Source: UBA9662 sp002729415 (GTDB lineage Bacteria > Poribacteria > WGA-4E > UBA9662). Taken from it: a DNA stretch of 64,000 nt. Positions 9,097 to 17,458 of the stretch are shown here, piece by piece. Position 1 is the stretch's first letter; each line of letters starts with the position of its first letter. The notes under the pieces were generated by a model. It was given only the letters and a program-made list of their open reading frames with translations, had not been told where the DNA came from and did not search any database. The stretch lies in contig PBXZ01000071.1 in NCBI GenBank assembly GCA_002729415.1, positions 33,187 to 97,186 of the forward strand, given 5' to 3'. A program made the translations under genes and the position numbers.

Positions 9097-9861
9097 NTGG
9101 ATCTTTTAACTGCAATTCATCAGCGGCGGAGTCATCGTGGTGACTTTGAGAGTAAGCCAATTTGTCAAGAGCATCTTGACCAGTTGATAGAAGCCGCAAG
9201 ATGGGCNCCTTCGCCATTTAATGTCCAACCTTGGAAACTGTTGATTGTAGCTGATCCGGAAAGCAAAAGTGTCATTGCGGATCTAACACAATCGGCGATA
9301 ATCGAACAGTTTAAAGATGCACGTTTCCTTGATGATAATAGCCGTTGGATTAGGTTGTCTGAAGAGGAATGGATGGACGAGAAAGACGGTATTTTACTCT
9401 CCGATCATCTGGAATTACCTTCACCTTTTGATCGGGATCCAACTAAGGCGAAGTCGATACTGAAAAATGCGAGATTTCTTAGTTTTTTGGGGTATATAAA
9501 AGCAGGNAAAATACCTGCAAAAGAGATTTCAGCTCAGGTTAGGAATTCGCCGNTTCTGATTCTGATTGTAATGGATCACCANCGTCGACCNCCGGGTGAT
9601 GGTGGTCGACGTTGGATGTGGCTTGGAATGGGAGCTATGATCCAGAACCTTCTGCTTGCGGCGGCGGCATTAGAAATTGGGGTTCAGTTTGTTAGTGCCC
9701 CGATTGAACGTGCTGAAGATCGGAAGTCACTGGGCAAAGCTTTTAATATGCCATCGTCTTGCGAAGTGATATCCCTTCTCAGAATCGGGTATGCTAAGCA
9801 GATTGATCAGAAATCTATCCGTTTAGATCCTTCCGAATTCGTTTGTTACGAAAGTTTCTGA
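9097..9861 (+). CDS. Nitroreductase-family FMN oxidoreductase
   Basis: The 254-residue frame fits the nitroreductase family. The N-terminus has ...AIHQRRSHRGDFESKPI, then LIEAARWAPSPFNVQPWKL, the FMN-binding motif, and a C-terminal GAMIQNLLLAAAALEIG helix. The start codon is masked: bases 9097-9099 read NTG, almost certainly ATG, two bases after the kinase stop. A start taken at the next visible initiator (9184) would remove the FMN-binding arginines. The family reduces nitro groups, quinones or flavins with NAD(P)H; the substrate is unknown. It closes the pgi operon and is followed 7 bases later by cobA-hemD. Confidence 0.8.
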   Translation, partial: XDLLTAIHQRRSHRGDFESKPICQEHLDQLIEAARWXPSPFNVQPWKLLIVADPESKSVIADLTQSAIIEQFKDARFLDDNSRWIRLSEEEWMDEKDGILLSDHLELPSPFDRDPTKAKSILKNARFLSFLGYIKAXKIPAKEISAQVRNSPXLILIVMDHXRRXPGDGGRRWMWLGMGAMIQNLLLAAAALEIGVQFVSAPIERAEDRKSLGKAFNMPSSCEVISLLRIGYAKQIDQKSIRLDPSEFVCYESF

Positions 9862-9868
9862 AAATGAC

Positions 9869-11386
9869 ATGAATTCAGGCAAAGTGTATCTCGTTGGTGC
9901 TGGTCCAGGTGACCCAAAGCTTATTACATTGAGGGGCATTGAGTGTCTCCAAATAGCGGATGTCGTCATCTATGATCTTCTTGTTAATCAGGTTTTACTG
10001 GATTTGTATGCACCGTTGGCCGAAAAGATCTATGGTGGTAAAATGAAAGGGGAGCAAGAGAAACGTCAGGCTGAGATTAATCAGCAAATGATTGATTGTA
10101 CTAGAGCAGGTCAAACTGTTGTTCGGCTTAAAGGTGGAGATCCTTTTGTTTTTGGTCGTGGTGGCGATGAAGCATTAGTATTGGCTGAAGCAGGGATTGA
10201 TTTTGAAATTGTTCCCGGCATTACTTCGGCTATTGCTGTACCTGCTTATGCGGGGATTCCACTGACAATGCGAGATTACGCTTCATCCTTTGCTGTAGTC
10301 ACAGGTCATTCCGCAGCATTGGATTCTACTTCGCCAATTGGCTGGGAAAAAATTGCGATGGGAATTGACACCATTGTAATTCTGATGGGAATTGGCCATT
10401 TAGATGAAATCACCCGGAGGTTAATTGAGAATGGCAGATCTCCGCAAACTCCAACAACCCTAGTGCGATATGGAACAACACCGGAACAGGAAACGATTGA
10501 AGGTACATTAGCTGACATTACGCAGAAAGCCGAAGGGGCTAATTTTCAATCGCCAGCTGTGATTATTGTGGGGGAAGTTAACCATTTACGAAAACATCTG
10601 AAATGGTTTGAGCAGAGGCCTCTGTTTGGCCGAAAGATTCTTGTGACACGTGCCCGCTCACAATCTGCGAGTTTTGTCAGTAANCTTTTATCCAAAGGGG
10701 CAATGGTGTTAGCATCTCCGATGATAGAAATAGTTCCAATTGATCAAAATTTAGCATTCGATCAGTCGATAGATGGCCTTTCTGANTATGGCTGGGTTGT
10801 TTTTACCAGTACCAATTCAGTCAAAATTTTTTACCGCAAGTTGCGTGANAAAGGGAAAGATTCGCGTTCATTTGGCNGTGTGAAGATCTGTGCTGTTGGG
10901 AAGAAAACAACAGAGGCACTTCATCAGGTTGGTATCTTTCCGGACTTTGTACCTTCCGAATCATCGGGGGCTACAATCGCAAAAGAGATTAAGAACATTG
11001 CTCACCAAAGGATTCTGGTGCCTCGCTCACGAATCGGTCGTCCGGAATTGTTGGATGGTTTGCGGGAGCGACAAGCTATAGTGGATGATATACCAATTTA
11101 TGATACGGTCGAAGTAGAGCGTGANGAGCGAAACGAAATGTTGGAAAAGCTGAAAAANGGTGATATTGACATGGTGACTTTTACCAGTTCGTCTACGGCT
11201 GAAAATTTTTTTNCCATTTTNNATGAACCGCGTTCAGCAATGAAAAATGTCCGAATTGCAGTTATTGGTCAATCAACGGCTAGGGCTGTTATGANGCACG
11301 GTTTAAAATGTGACATTATTGCAGACCAACCCTTGATTGAGAATCTTACTGATAATATTGTTGAATTTTATCGCCTTAATAATTAG
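9869..11386 (+). CDS. cobA-hemD: Fused uroporphyrinogen-III methyltransferase and synthase
   Basis: Residues 1-245 form the SUMT domain (EC 2.1.1.107): VYLVGAGPGDPKLITLRG, VVRLKGGDPFVFGRGGDE, GITSAIAVPAYAGIPLTMR. It methylates uroporphyrinogen III towards siroheme or cobalamin. Residues 255-505 are a HemD domain (EC 4.2.1.75), which closes hydroxymethylbilane: ILVTRARSQ, WVVFTSTNSV, ICAVGKKTTEAL, DMVTFTSSSTAENF. Fusions of this order occur in several phyla. It sits directly upstream of haem-handling ccmE, ccmF and ccmH, which ties tetrapyrrole synthesis to cytochrome c maturation. Confidence 0.93.
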   Translation: MNSGKVYLVGAGPGDPKLITLRGIECLQIADVVIYDLLVNQVLLDLYAPLAEKIYGGKMKGEQEKRQAEINQQMIDCTRAGQTVVRLKGGDPFVFGRGGDEALVLAEAGIDFEIVPGITSAIAVPAYAGIPLTMRDYASSFAVVTGHSAALDSTSPIGWEKIAMGIDTIVILMGIGHLDEITRRLIENGRSPQTPTTLVRYGTTPEQETIEGTLADITQKAEGANFQSPAVIIVGEVNHLRKHLKWFEQRPLFGRKILVTRARSQSASFVSXLLSKGAMVLASPMIEIVPIDQNLAFDQSIDGLSXYGWVVFTSTNSVKIFYRKLRXKGKDSRSFGXVKICAVGKKTTEALHQVGIFPDFVPSESSGATIAKEIKNIAHQRILVPRSRIGRPELLDGLRERQAIVDDIPIYDTVEVERXERNEMLEKLKXGDIDMVTFTSSSTAENFFXIXXEPRSAMKNVRIAVIGQSTARAVMXHGLKCDIIADQPLIENLTDNIVEFYRLNN

Positions 11387-11390
11387 GTAG

Positions 11391-11867
11391 ATGGNGAATT
11401 TTGGAATGAGTCGTNGTAGAATTAAAATTTTCGTTGCCAGTNGCATACTTNTTTCTTCATTGATATTGTTGGTNTTTGTCGGTGTGAAAAATACTAGTCT
11501 ACGGCATTTTAGNCCTGAACAATTANTGGCCCAAGCTCAAGAAGTTCATCAAAAAGGAGTCCAAATAGACGGGTTTATTGTGGAAAAATCAACGAGTTGG
11601 GATCACAGTAATTTCCAATTGTCTTTTGTTGTTCGTGATGAGGCAGATACCGCNCGTGTTAATGTTGTTTCAGTTGGTAAGCTCAAACCTGATAATTTTA
11701 AAGATGGTGGCAATGTTTTTGTTGAAGGGCGATACAATGCGGATGAAAATCTGATTACCGCCTCAAAGATTCAGACAAAATGTGCTTCGAAGTATCAGCA
11801 GGCGGGGAGTGCATTGGCAACTCAGAAGAAGTACCAAATAGAAGCGGAAGTGACACGACAGAACTAA
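11391..11867 (+). CDS. ccmE: Cytochrome c-type biogenesis protein CcmE, CxxxY type
   Basis: CcmE is the periplasmic haem chaperone that carries haem from CcmC to CcmF. The 158-residue protein has an N-terminal membrane anchor (about 10-30) and the OB-fold core with VVSVGKLKPDNFKDGGNVFVEGRY. At the place of the usual haem-attaching KHxxxY the sequence reads KCASKY (11778-11795): cysteine replaces histidine and the tyrosine is kept. CxxxY-type CcmE proteins are known from some sulfate reducers and archaea. The start 11391 is ATG, 4 bases after cobA-hemD; several Ns affect the N-terminus. Confidence 0.88.
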   Translation: MXNFGMSRXRIKIFVASXILXSSLILLXFVGVKNTSLRHFXPEQLXAQAQEVHQKGVQIDGFIVEKSTSWDHSNFQLSFVVRDEADTXRVNVVSVGKLKPDNFKDGGNVFVEGRYNADENLITASKIQTKCASKYQQAGSALATQKKYQIEAEVTRQN

Positions 11868-11891
11868 ATTTACTCGGGAATAAAGAAAATT

Positions 11892-13934
11892 ATGGCATCA
11901 GAAATTGGTCAAGCCACAATTTGGCTTTCCGCTTTTTCTGCCTTATGGGCAATTGGCATGCTTGCCATTGGATTGCGAAATCGGAATAATAATGCGATTA
12001 TCAGTGGGAGAAACGGTGTTGTTGCAACTTTTGTGTTAATTAGTATCGCTGTGGCTGGACTGATTTATGGGTTTCTCACAGATGATTTCTCTATGCGTTA
12101 TGTCGCGGAGGGATCAAGTTATTATCAGCCGGTACTGTACAAAATTGCTGCCTTGTGGGGCAAAATGTCGGGGTCATTGCTGTTTTGGTTGTGGTTGATA
12201 GCACTTTTCGGTACAATCTTCGTTTGGCNCAATCGTCACACGAAAGACTCTCTTGCCGATTATGCTTTAATTCCCATCTCTGTAGTTATGCTTTTCTTTA
12301 CCATTCTCGTTTCAGGGTTAATTAGAGGGGTTTATAACCCTCTGTCTAGGTTTCCAAATGGAGGTGCTATGCCGGATGGTGCAGGAATGAATCCCCTCCT
12401 CCAGACGCCAAGTATGGCCTTTCATCCACCAATACTTTACGTTGGATTTGTNAGTTTAACGATACCTTTTGCGTTTGCCGTTGGGGCATTGATATCTGGC
12501 AGGATAAATAATGATTGGATCATTAGGTCTAGAAGATGGACACTTTTCTCTTGGNTNGCATTAACAGTTGGAATTACACTCGGCGGAAATTGGGCATACC
12601 GTGAACTTGGCTGGGGAGGTTATTGGGCTTGGGANCCGGTAGAGAATGCATCNCTGATGCCATGGCTTCTTTGCACNGCTTATCTGCATTCAGTTATGAT
12701 CCAAGAAAAGCGGAACATGCTTAAAGTTTGGAATATAATTCTTATGGTTCTTGCCTTTGAATTTACAATTCTTGGTACATTTATTACGCGNAGCGGAGTT
12801 ATTACCTCAGTCCATGCCTTTGCTGAAGGAGACATCGGAGTATATTTTCTGAGTTTCATCTTGTTGTCCCTATTTATTATTATTGGTTTAATTGTTTCCC
12901 GCTGGGAAAAATTGAAAAGTTTGAATTGGCTTGANTCTTTTTTATCTAAGGAAAGCGTATTTGTTTTGAATAATTGGTTATTGATCGCTCTAACGTTGAT
13001 AGTTCTATGGGGAACGCTTTGGCCAATAATTTCTGAGGCAGTGACAGGTCAGAAGATCGCGGTACCGGANGAGTTTTTTAACAAAACAGTCATCATTCCC
13101 GGATTAATGCTTTTGTTCCTAACAGGAGTTGGGCCTATTATCTCTTGGAGGAAATTGACCTTAAGTAATCTTAAGCGTGTTTTCTCCAAGCCAATTATAT
13201 TAGCCTTGATTTTGTTAATTCCTACAATCAGTTATTTGTTTTTGAGNGGTAATATTGTTGTGAAGGNTCGATCTGTTTATACTGTACTATGCGTNTTTNT
13301 TTCTGTTTTTGTCTTGGTAGCCATTGCGGATGAATTCTATCGGGGTGGTAAGTTGAGATCAAAACGCCATGNAATTAGTTTACTGGGTGGTTTCTTCAGG
13401 TTGATTGGACGAAATNAAAGACGTTATGGAGGTTATATCGTTCATGTTGGTATTGTCATTGTTTACATTGGTATTATGGGGTCAAAGGGTTACTTTTTAC
13501 TCGAATCGAAAAGTGTAACCAATGGACAATCAATTGAGATCGGAAAATATCAATTAACTCTTAAAAGGGGATTTGAAGAGAGTCATCCAAGCTTTGAATT
13601 GTCTGGTGCTGAGTTCGATATAAAGAGAAATGGAAAGCACATTAAAACAATGCAACCCGCTCGCGGTTTTTATTTTCAAGCTGGGCAAGGAGAGCAAGAT
13701 ACAATTGAGTCGGCCATTACCCATTTTGGTTTAAGTGATCTTTACATTGCTTTAGGACCGTTGCCGAAGAATGCTAGTGACTATGTATCCAGAGGAGAAC
13801 CTGTTTCGGTTCAAGTATATCATAATCCGTTGATCAGTCTGGTGTGGGTTGGTGTTGCTATAATGGTTGTTGGGGGAGGAGTGGCTATGTTTGAAAAGCA
13901 CTATAAATACAACGCAAAGCTGNNAGATGCATAG
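11892..13934 (+). CDS. ccmF: Cytochrome c haem lyase subunit CcmF
   Basis: CcmF is a polytopic inner-membrane protein that ligates haem to apocytochrome c. The 680 residues match the family. The tryptophan-rich WWD motif is clear (GGNWAYRELGWGGYWAW, then PVENA and MPWLL), preceded by FHPPILYVGF. More than ten hydrophobic segments are visible, and a periplasmic soluble region follows near residues 540-650. Its 3' end overlaps the start of ccmH by 8 bases. CcmA, B, C, D and G are not in this window. Confidence 0.95.
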   Translation: MASEIGQATIWLSAFSALWAIGMLAIGLRNRNNNAIISGRNGVVATFVLISIAVAGLIYGFLTDDFSMRYVAEGSSYYQPVLYKIAALWGKMSGSLLFWLWLIALFGTIFVWXNRHTKDSLADYALIPISVVMLFFTILVSGLIRGVYNPLSRFPNGGAMPDGAGMNPLLQTPSMAFHPPILYVGFXSLTIPFAFAVGALISGRINNDWIIRSRRWTLFSWXALTVGITLGGNWAYRELGWGGYWAWXPVENAXLMPWLLCXAYLHSVMIQEKRNMLKVWNIILMVLAFEFTILGTFITXSGVITSVHAFAEGDIGVYFLSFILLSLFIIIGLIVSRWEKLKSLNWLXSFLSKESVFVLNNWLLIALTLIVLWGTLWPIISEAVTGQKIAVPXEFFNKTVIIPGLMLLFLTGVGPIISWRKLTLSNLKRVFSKPIILALILLIPTISYLFLXGNIVVKXRSVYTVLCXFXSVFVLVAIADEFYRGGKLRSKRHXISLLGGFFRLIGRNXRRYGGYIVHVGIVIVYIGIMGSKGYFLLESKSVTNGQSIEIGKYQLTLKRGFEESHPSFELSGAEFDIKRNGKHIKTMQPARGFYFQAGQGEQDTIESAITHFGLSDLYIALGPLPKNASDYVSRGEPVSVQVYHNPLISLVWVGVAIMVVGGGVAMFEKHYKYNAKLXDA

Positions 13935-14409
13935 ATTTGGAAATCCTCTCAGTTTCGTGTTGTTATGCGGATTATCTATGCTACCAATCTATGCTGATGA
14001 GCGGATCATTGAAGATCCCGTGATTGAATTGTCGGAAAGTGTCTACTGTCCTTGTGGTTGTGTTCGTGAGACAATTCGGGCATGTGTGTGTGNAACTGCA
14101 CAAGGTATCACGCTAGANTNCCAAACTCGGCTGCAAAGTGGAGAGACTATTGAAGGGATTCGAGAAGATTACTTAGGGAAATATGGAACACAGTTCAATG
14201 CCGTGATGCTGGCACAGGGATTCAATGTAGTTGCTTATATTATCCCATTCTTCATTTTGATCGCAGGGCTTGGTATTGTTTCTGTGGTGATCGCTCGTTT
14301 AAAACAAAGAGTTAAGGGGCCTGCCAGGGCTACCTTGACCAAAGTGGATCTGTCCAAATTTAATTACCAGCAAGTTGAAGATGAGCTTGAACGTTACAAA
14401 CGGGATTGA
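13927..14409 (+). CDS. ccmH: CcmH-like thiol protein with atypical cysteine cluster
   Basis: CcmH reduces the CXXCH cysteines of apocytochrome c. The ATG at 13927 overlaps ccmF by 8 bases and gives 160 residues: a signal peptide to about residue 23, a cysteine-rich segment, and a C-terminal membrane helix (VVAYIIPFFILIAGLGIVSV). The canonical LRCxxC motif is replaced by VYCPCGCVRETIRACVC (14041-14091), with five cysteines. The following helical bundle keeps the family pattern (QSGETIEGIREDYLGKYGTQF). Placement with ccmE and ccmF supports the call; the chemistry could differ, for example metal binding. Confidence 0.78.
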   Translation: MHRFGNPLSFVLLCGLSMLPIYADERIIEDPVIELSESVYCPCGCVRETIRACVCXTAQGITLXXQTRLQSGETIEGIREDYLGKYGTQFNAVMLAQGFNVVAYIIPFFILIAGLGIVSVVIARLKQRVKGPARATLTKVDLSKFNYQQVEDELERYKRD

Positions 14410-15820
14410 TGAGGGTTTAGTTCATAAACAGCGACTCTCCTTAGATGTTGCTCGCTGGTTGCTGACCGTTTTTGGTTGTCTTGCTGTTGGTGTTCTGCTT
14501 GGTGTTACTTCTGAATCTCCTTTAATGGTCCTGGTTGTCTTAGCGGTAATCGGCGTTTTTGTTTTTCTAGGTATGGATCTTGCCTTCTATTCGATTTTGC
14601 TGTTCCTACCATTTTCCTTCCGATATATTATCCCTGGTAGGGGTTTTGAGGTTCAGACTCCATCTGAACCTCTTTTGGGAATGCTTGTTGTGGTGTTTTT
14701 GATTCAGAAAGTTTTTGATCGCGCTGTCTTCAAAACTGGTGCGAGTGAAGATAAAAAATTTCCATTTGCTTCCCCTATAACTATATTTATCATAGTTACT
14801 GTTCTGCCTGCGATAAATTCACCTGATATGTTAGGGTCAATCAAGGGGGCGATTCGGGCAAATGTCTATGTTATGTCAAGTTTCCTAACATTTCTGTTGA
14901 TCCGATCACGCCAAAATCTTCAATGGTTATTCTGGTCTGTCTTTCCTTCAGCTGTTATAGCAGTGGTCTGGACAATCATTATTTTAATTTACAACATTGA
15001 TTTATGGCAATGGACTAGTGCTTATCGTGGATCACCGTTCACCAACTATTCGGTCTTTGGTAGCTACACAGCTATCTTTTTTTTAATTGTTTTAAGTCGN
15101 TTACTACTTGATCGAACGTCATATGACCGAGTGTTTTGGTCGGTTATGTTAATGATATTCACTGTTGGGATTCTCCTATGCTTTTCACGTGGTGTTTGGT
15201 TGTCTTTGATTATTTCAGTTGGGTTTTTGCTGANTAACTTACCACAAGCCGAACAACACAAAAGAATACTGATTATTGGTGGTGGTTTTGTTTTTCTTCT
15301 TGTTTTGTTGTTGTTACCAAGTGTATNCGACTTAATTTCAGAAAGAGTTTCAACTTTGTTTGATCCCCAATTTGCATCAAATCGGTCGCGGCTCCTCCGC
15401 TGGGTACAAGCATTTTTGATGTTTACAGAACATCCGATTATCGGCAATGGATATGGTGCTTTTGCCATGCTTTATCAAGAGGATGCTGCTTTGACAGGTG
15501 AATATGTTGCTCAGTTTCAACTTGGTGCGCACAGCGAGTACATGCAGATTTTAGCTGAACAAGGCAGTCTTGGTATCTTAGCTTGGTTCTGGTTAATGCT
15601 AACTTTCTTTCGATTTGGTGTACAAGCACTACGCCGTGTCAGGGAGACTTTTTTTCGCTCTTTGGTTTTAGGCGTTATGGCGGTGGAACTATCACTCCTA
15701 GTTCATTTTTGTGTTAATAATTTGTTGAATGGAGATGCTATCGGTATTCCGTTTTGGATACTCTATGGATTGCTTCCTGCNGTTGTCAGAATAGCAGAAC
15801 GTGAAGTTGAAGCGACTTGA
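14375..15820 (+). CDS. O-antigen ligase/polymerase-like membrane protein (Wzy_C family)
   Basis: The 481-residue protein has about ten to twelve hydrophobic segments. The large loop has a Wzy_C pattern: GFVFL, then RLLRWVQAFLMFTEHPIIGNGYG, and AHSEYMQILAEQGSLGILAW with the conserved His and Glu. WaaL/Wzy enzymes join or polymerise lipid-linked glycans at the periplasmic face. The frame starts at TTG 14375 inside ccmH; ATG 14381 is two codons later. It is the last gene of the run that begins at pgi. It could equally be a ligase for glycoprotein or exopolysaccharide. Confidence 0.75.
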   Translation: MKMSLNVTNGIDEGLVHKQRLSLDVARWLLTVFGCLAVGVLLGVTSESPLMVLVVLAVIGVFVFLGMDLAFYSILLFLPFSFRYIIPGRGFEVQTPSEPLLGMLVVVFLIQKVFDRAVFKTGASEDKKFPFASPITIFIIVTVLPAINSPDMLGSIKGAIRANVYVMSSFLTFLLIRSRQNLQWLFWSVFPSAVIAVVWTIIILIYNIDLWQWTSAYRGSPFTNYSVFGSYTAIFFLIVLSXLLLDRTSYDRVFWSVMLMIFTVGILLCFSRGVWLSLIISVGFLLXNLPQAEQHKRILIIGGGFVFLLVLLLLPSVXDLISERVSTLFDPQFASNRSRLLRWVQAFLMFTEHPIIGNGYGAFAMLYQEDAALTGEYVAQFQLGAHSEYMQILAEQGSLGILAWFWLMLTFFRFGVQALRRVRETFFRSLVLGVMAVELSLLVHFCVNNLLNGDAIGIPFWILYGLLPXVVRIAEREVEAT

Positions 15821-16051
15821 CATGCCAACACCTTACTGGTTAGGATAAGTAATTGAGTGTTTGATTGTAGAAGCGAATGGTGTCAAAATGTAAGTTTCAG
15901 TGGCCTTATCTGTGAGTTCATTATTCGTTCATGGATATTGACGGAAATCGAAGTTTAATGAGACGTGTTAGGCCGTTTTCTTCTTATAGAGAATCTATTC
16001 AATTTAGAAAATGTCGAATGTAAGATATTAAATGTTGTGCCTAGCTTTGCT

Positions 16052-16076
16052 CCGAGAAATACTATCTCGGCTTTTT
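16052..16076 (+). terminator. Rho-independent terminator or leader attenuator
   Basis: CCGAGA at 16052-16057 and TCTCGG at 16065-16070 form a perfect 6-bp stem with a 7-base loop, followed by CTTTTT. It lies 232 bases after the polysaccharide gene and only 32 bases before the enolase-superfamily start. No promoter fits in the 32 bases, so it may attenuate the downstream gene rather than simply end the upstream operon. The rest of 15821-16051 shows no gene. Confidence 0.65.
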
Positions 16077-16107
16077 ATGACAGTTGGTTGGAAGGAGCGT
16101 GGTTATA

Positions 16108-17457
16108 GTGAAGAACAGCGATATTTGTGTTTTTGATGCGGAATATAATTTTGAAGAATATGACTATCGAACGCCATTAAAGTTTGGTGGTGTTTCAACG
16201 GATCACTGTGTGATATTCAATGTGAAAGTTCGTGTCCGGACGCGTGATGGTAAGGAAGCNGAAGGATTTGGCTCGACGCCACTTGGCAATGTATGGGCAT
16301 TTCCACCCAAATATGTGCCGTTTGACCAAAGTCTGGAGGCAATGAAAAAAATTGCTGAAAGAACCGTCAAGTTAACGAAGCAATGTGACTTTGTCGGACA
16401 TCCTATTGATATATCCGAGATCTTGGAGATTGAGTTTCTAAAAATTGCAGAAGAGATTTCGACAGAAATGAATCTGAGTGTTCCTGTNCCGAAACTTTGT
16501 TTGGNGGTTACAACAAGTCCTATCGATGCTGCTATCCACGATGGTTTTGGTAAAGCGAATGGTATCANCAGTTATCATGGNCTTTCCTTGGATTATATGA
16601 ATCGGGATCTCTCGCACTATCTTAATGATAGGTTCAACGGAAAGTATCTNGATCAATACGTGTTAGCAACGCCTCAACCTAGGATGCCGCTCTATCATCT
16701 GGTCGGAGCTCTTGATCCACTGACCGTCGCAGATATTTCGAATCGGNTTAACGACGGCTTGCCGGAAACGTTGCCTGAGTGGATTGTTGCCGACGGATTA
16801 ACCCATCTCAAAATAAAATTAAATGGATCAGATCTAGATTGGGATATAGATCGGGTGCTTTCTATTGAAAAAGTAGCAGCGGAAACACAGATAGGCCGTG
16901 GTATAGATCAATGGTTCTATTCGGCAGATTTTAATGAAACCTGTCAGAATGTTGAGTATTTGCTGGAGTTTTTAGCTAAGATCGAAGAGGGAGCANGTAN
17001 TGCTTTTGATCGATTGGCTTATATTGAGCAACCGACGGATCGCGATTTGAAAGCACATCCGCAGAACAAAATGCATCNAGCTGCTAAAATTAAGCCTGTA
17101 GTANTTGATGAGTCTTTGACTGATTTTGAGACATTTTTGCTGGCGCGTGAGCANGGNTATTCNGGTNTTGCGTTGAAGGCGTGTAANGGCCAATCGCAAG
17201 CGTTATTAATGGGTGCTGCTGCNCAGGAATATGATATGTTCCTTGCGGTTCAGGATCTGACCTGCCCGGGAGCGTCATTCTTGCACTCTGCAGGCATCGC
17301 CGCACGAGTGAAAGGCATTACTGCGATCGAAGGCAACGGCCGTCAATTCTGTCCCATTGCCAATGAAGGTTGGCAAGAAAAATTTCCGTCAGTATTTGTG
17401 ATATCAGATGGTACCGTTGGTACTTATATCCTGACAGGAAATGGTTTAGGTTACTGA
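16108..17457 (+). CDS. Enolase-superfamily (mandelate racemase/muconate lactonising type) enzyme
   Basis: I chose GTG 16108 because GGAAGGAG at 16090-16097 sits 10 bases before it; TTG 16084 would include the ribosome binding site in the coding frame. The product has 449 residues. The barrel domain shows the KxK base motif (THLKIKLNG), a metal-ligand strand YSADFNE, IEQPTDRDL and DESLTDFETFL, in the superfamily order. Members abstract an alpha proton from a carboxylate, for example acid-sugar dehydratases or racemases; the substrate is not predictable. It converges with the M20 gene, with one base between stops. Confidence 0.8.
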   Translation: MKNSDICVFDAEYNFEEYDYRTPLKFGGVSTDHCVIFNVKVRVRTRDGKEXEGFGSTPLGNVWAFPPKYVPFDQSLEAMKKIAERTVKLTKQCDFVGHPIDISEILEIEFLKIAEEISTEMNLSVPXPKLCLXVTTSPIDAAIHDGFGKANGIXSYHXLSLDYMNRDLSHYLNDRFNGKYXDQYVLATPQPRMPLYHLVGALDPLTVADISNRXNDGLPETLPEWIVADGLTHLKIKLNGSDLDWDIDRVLSIEKVAAETQIGRGIDQWFYSADFNETCQNVEYLLEFLAKIEEGAXXAFDRLAYIEQPTDRDLKAHPQNKMHXAAKIKPVVXDESLTDFETFLLAREXXYXGXALKACXGQSQALLMGAAXQEYDMFLAVQDLTCPGASFLHSAGIAARVKGITAIEGNGRQFCPIANEGWQEKFPSVFVISDGTVGTYILTGNGLGY

Positions 17458-17458
17458 A

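Noticed and set aside
15064..15468. Minus-strand frame of 134 codons inside the polysaccharide gene
   Set aside because: The plus-strand membrane protein is clearly the real gene; the minus frame has no start signal.
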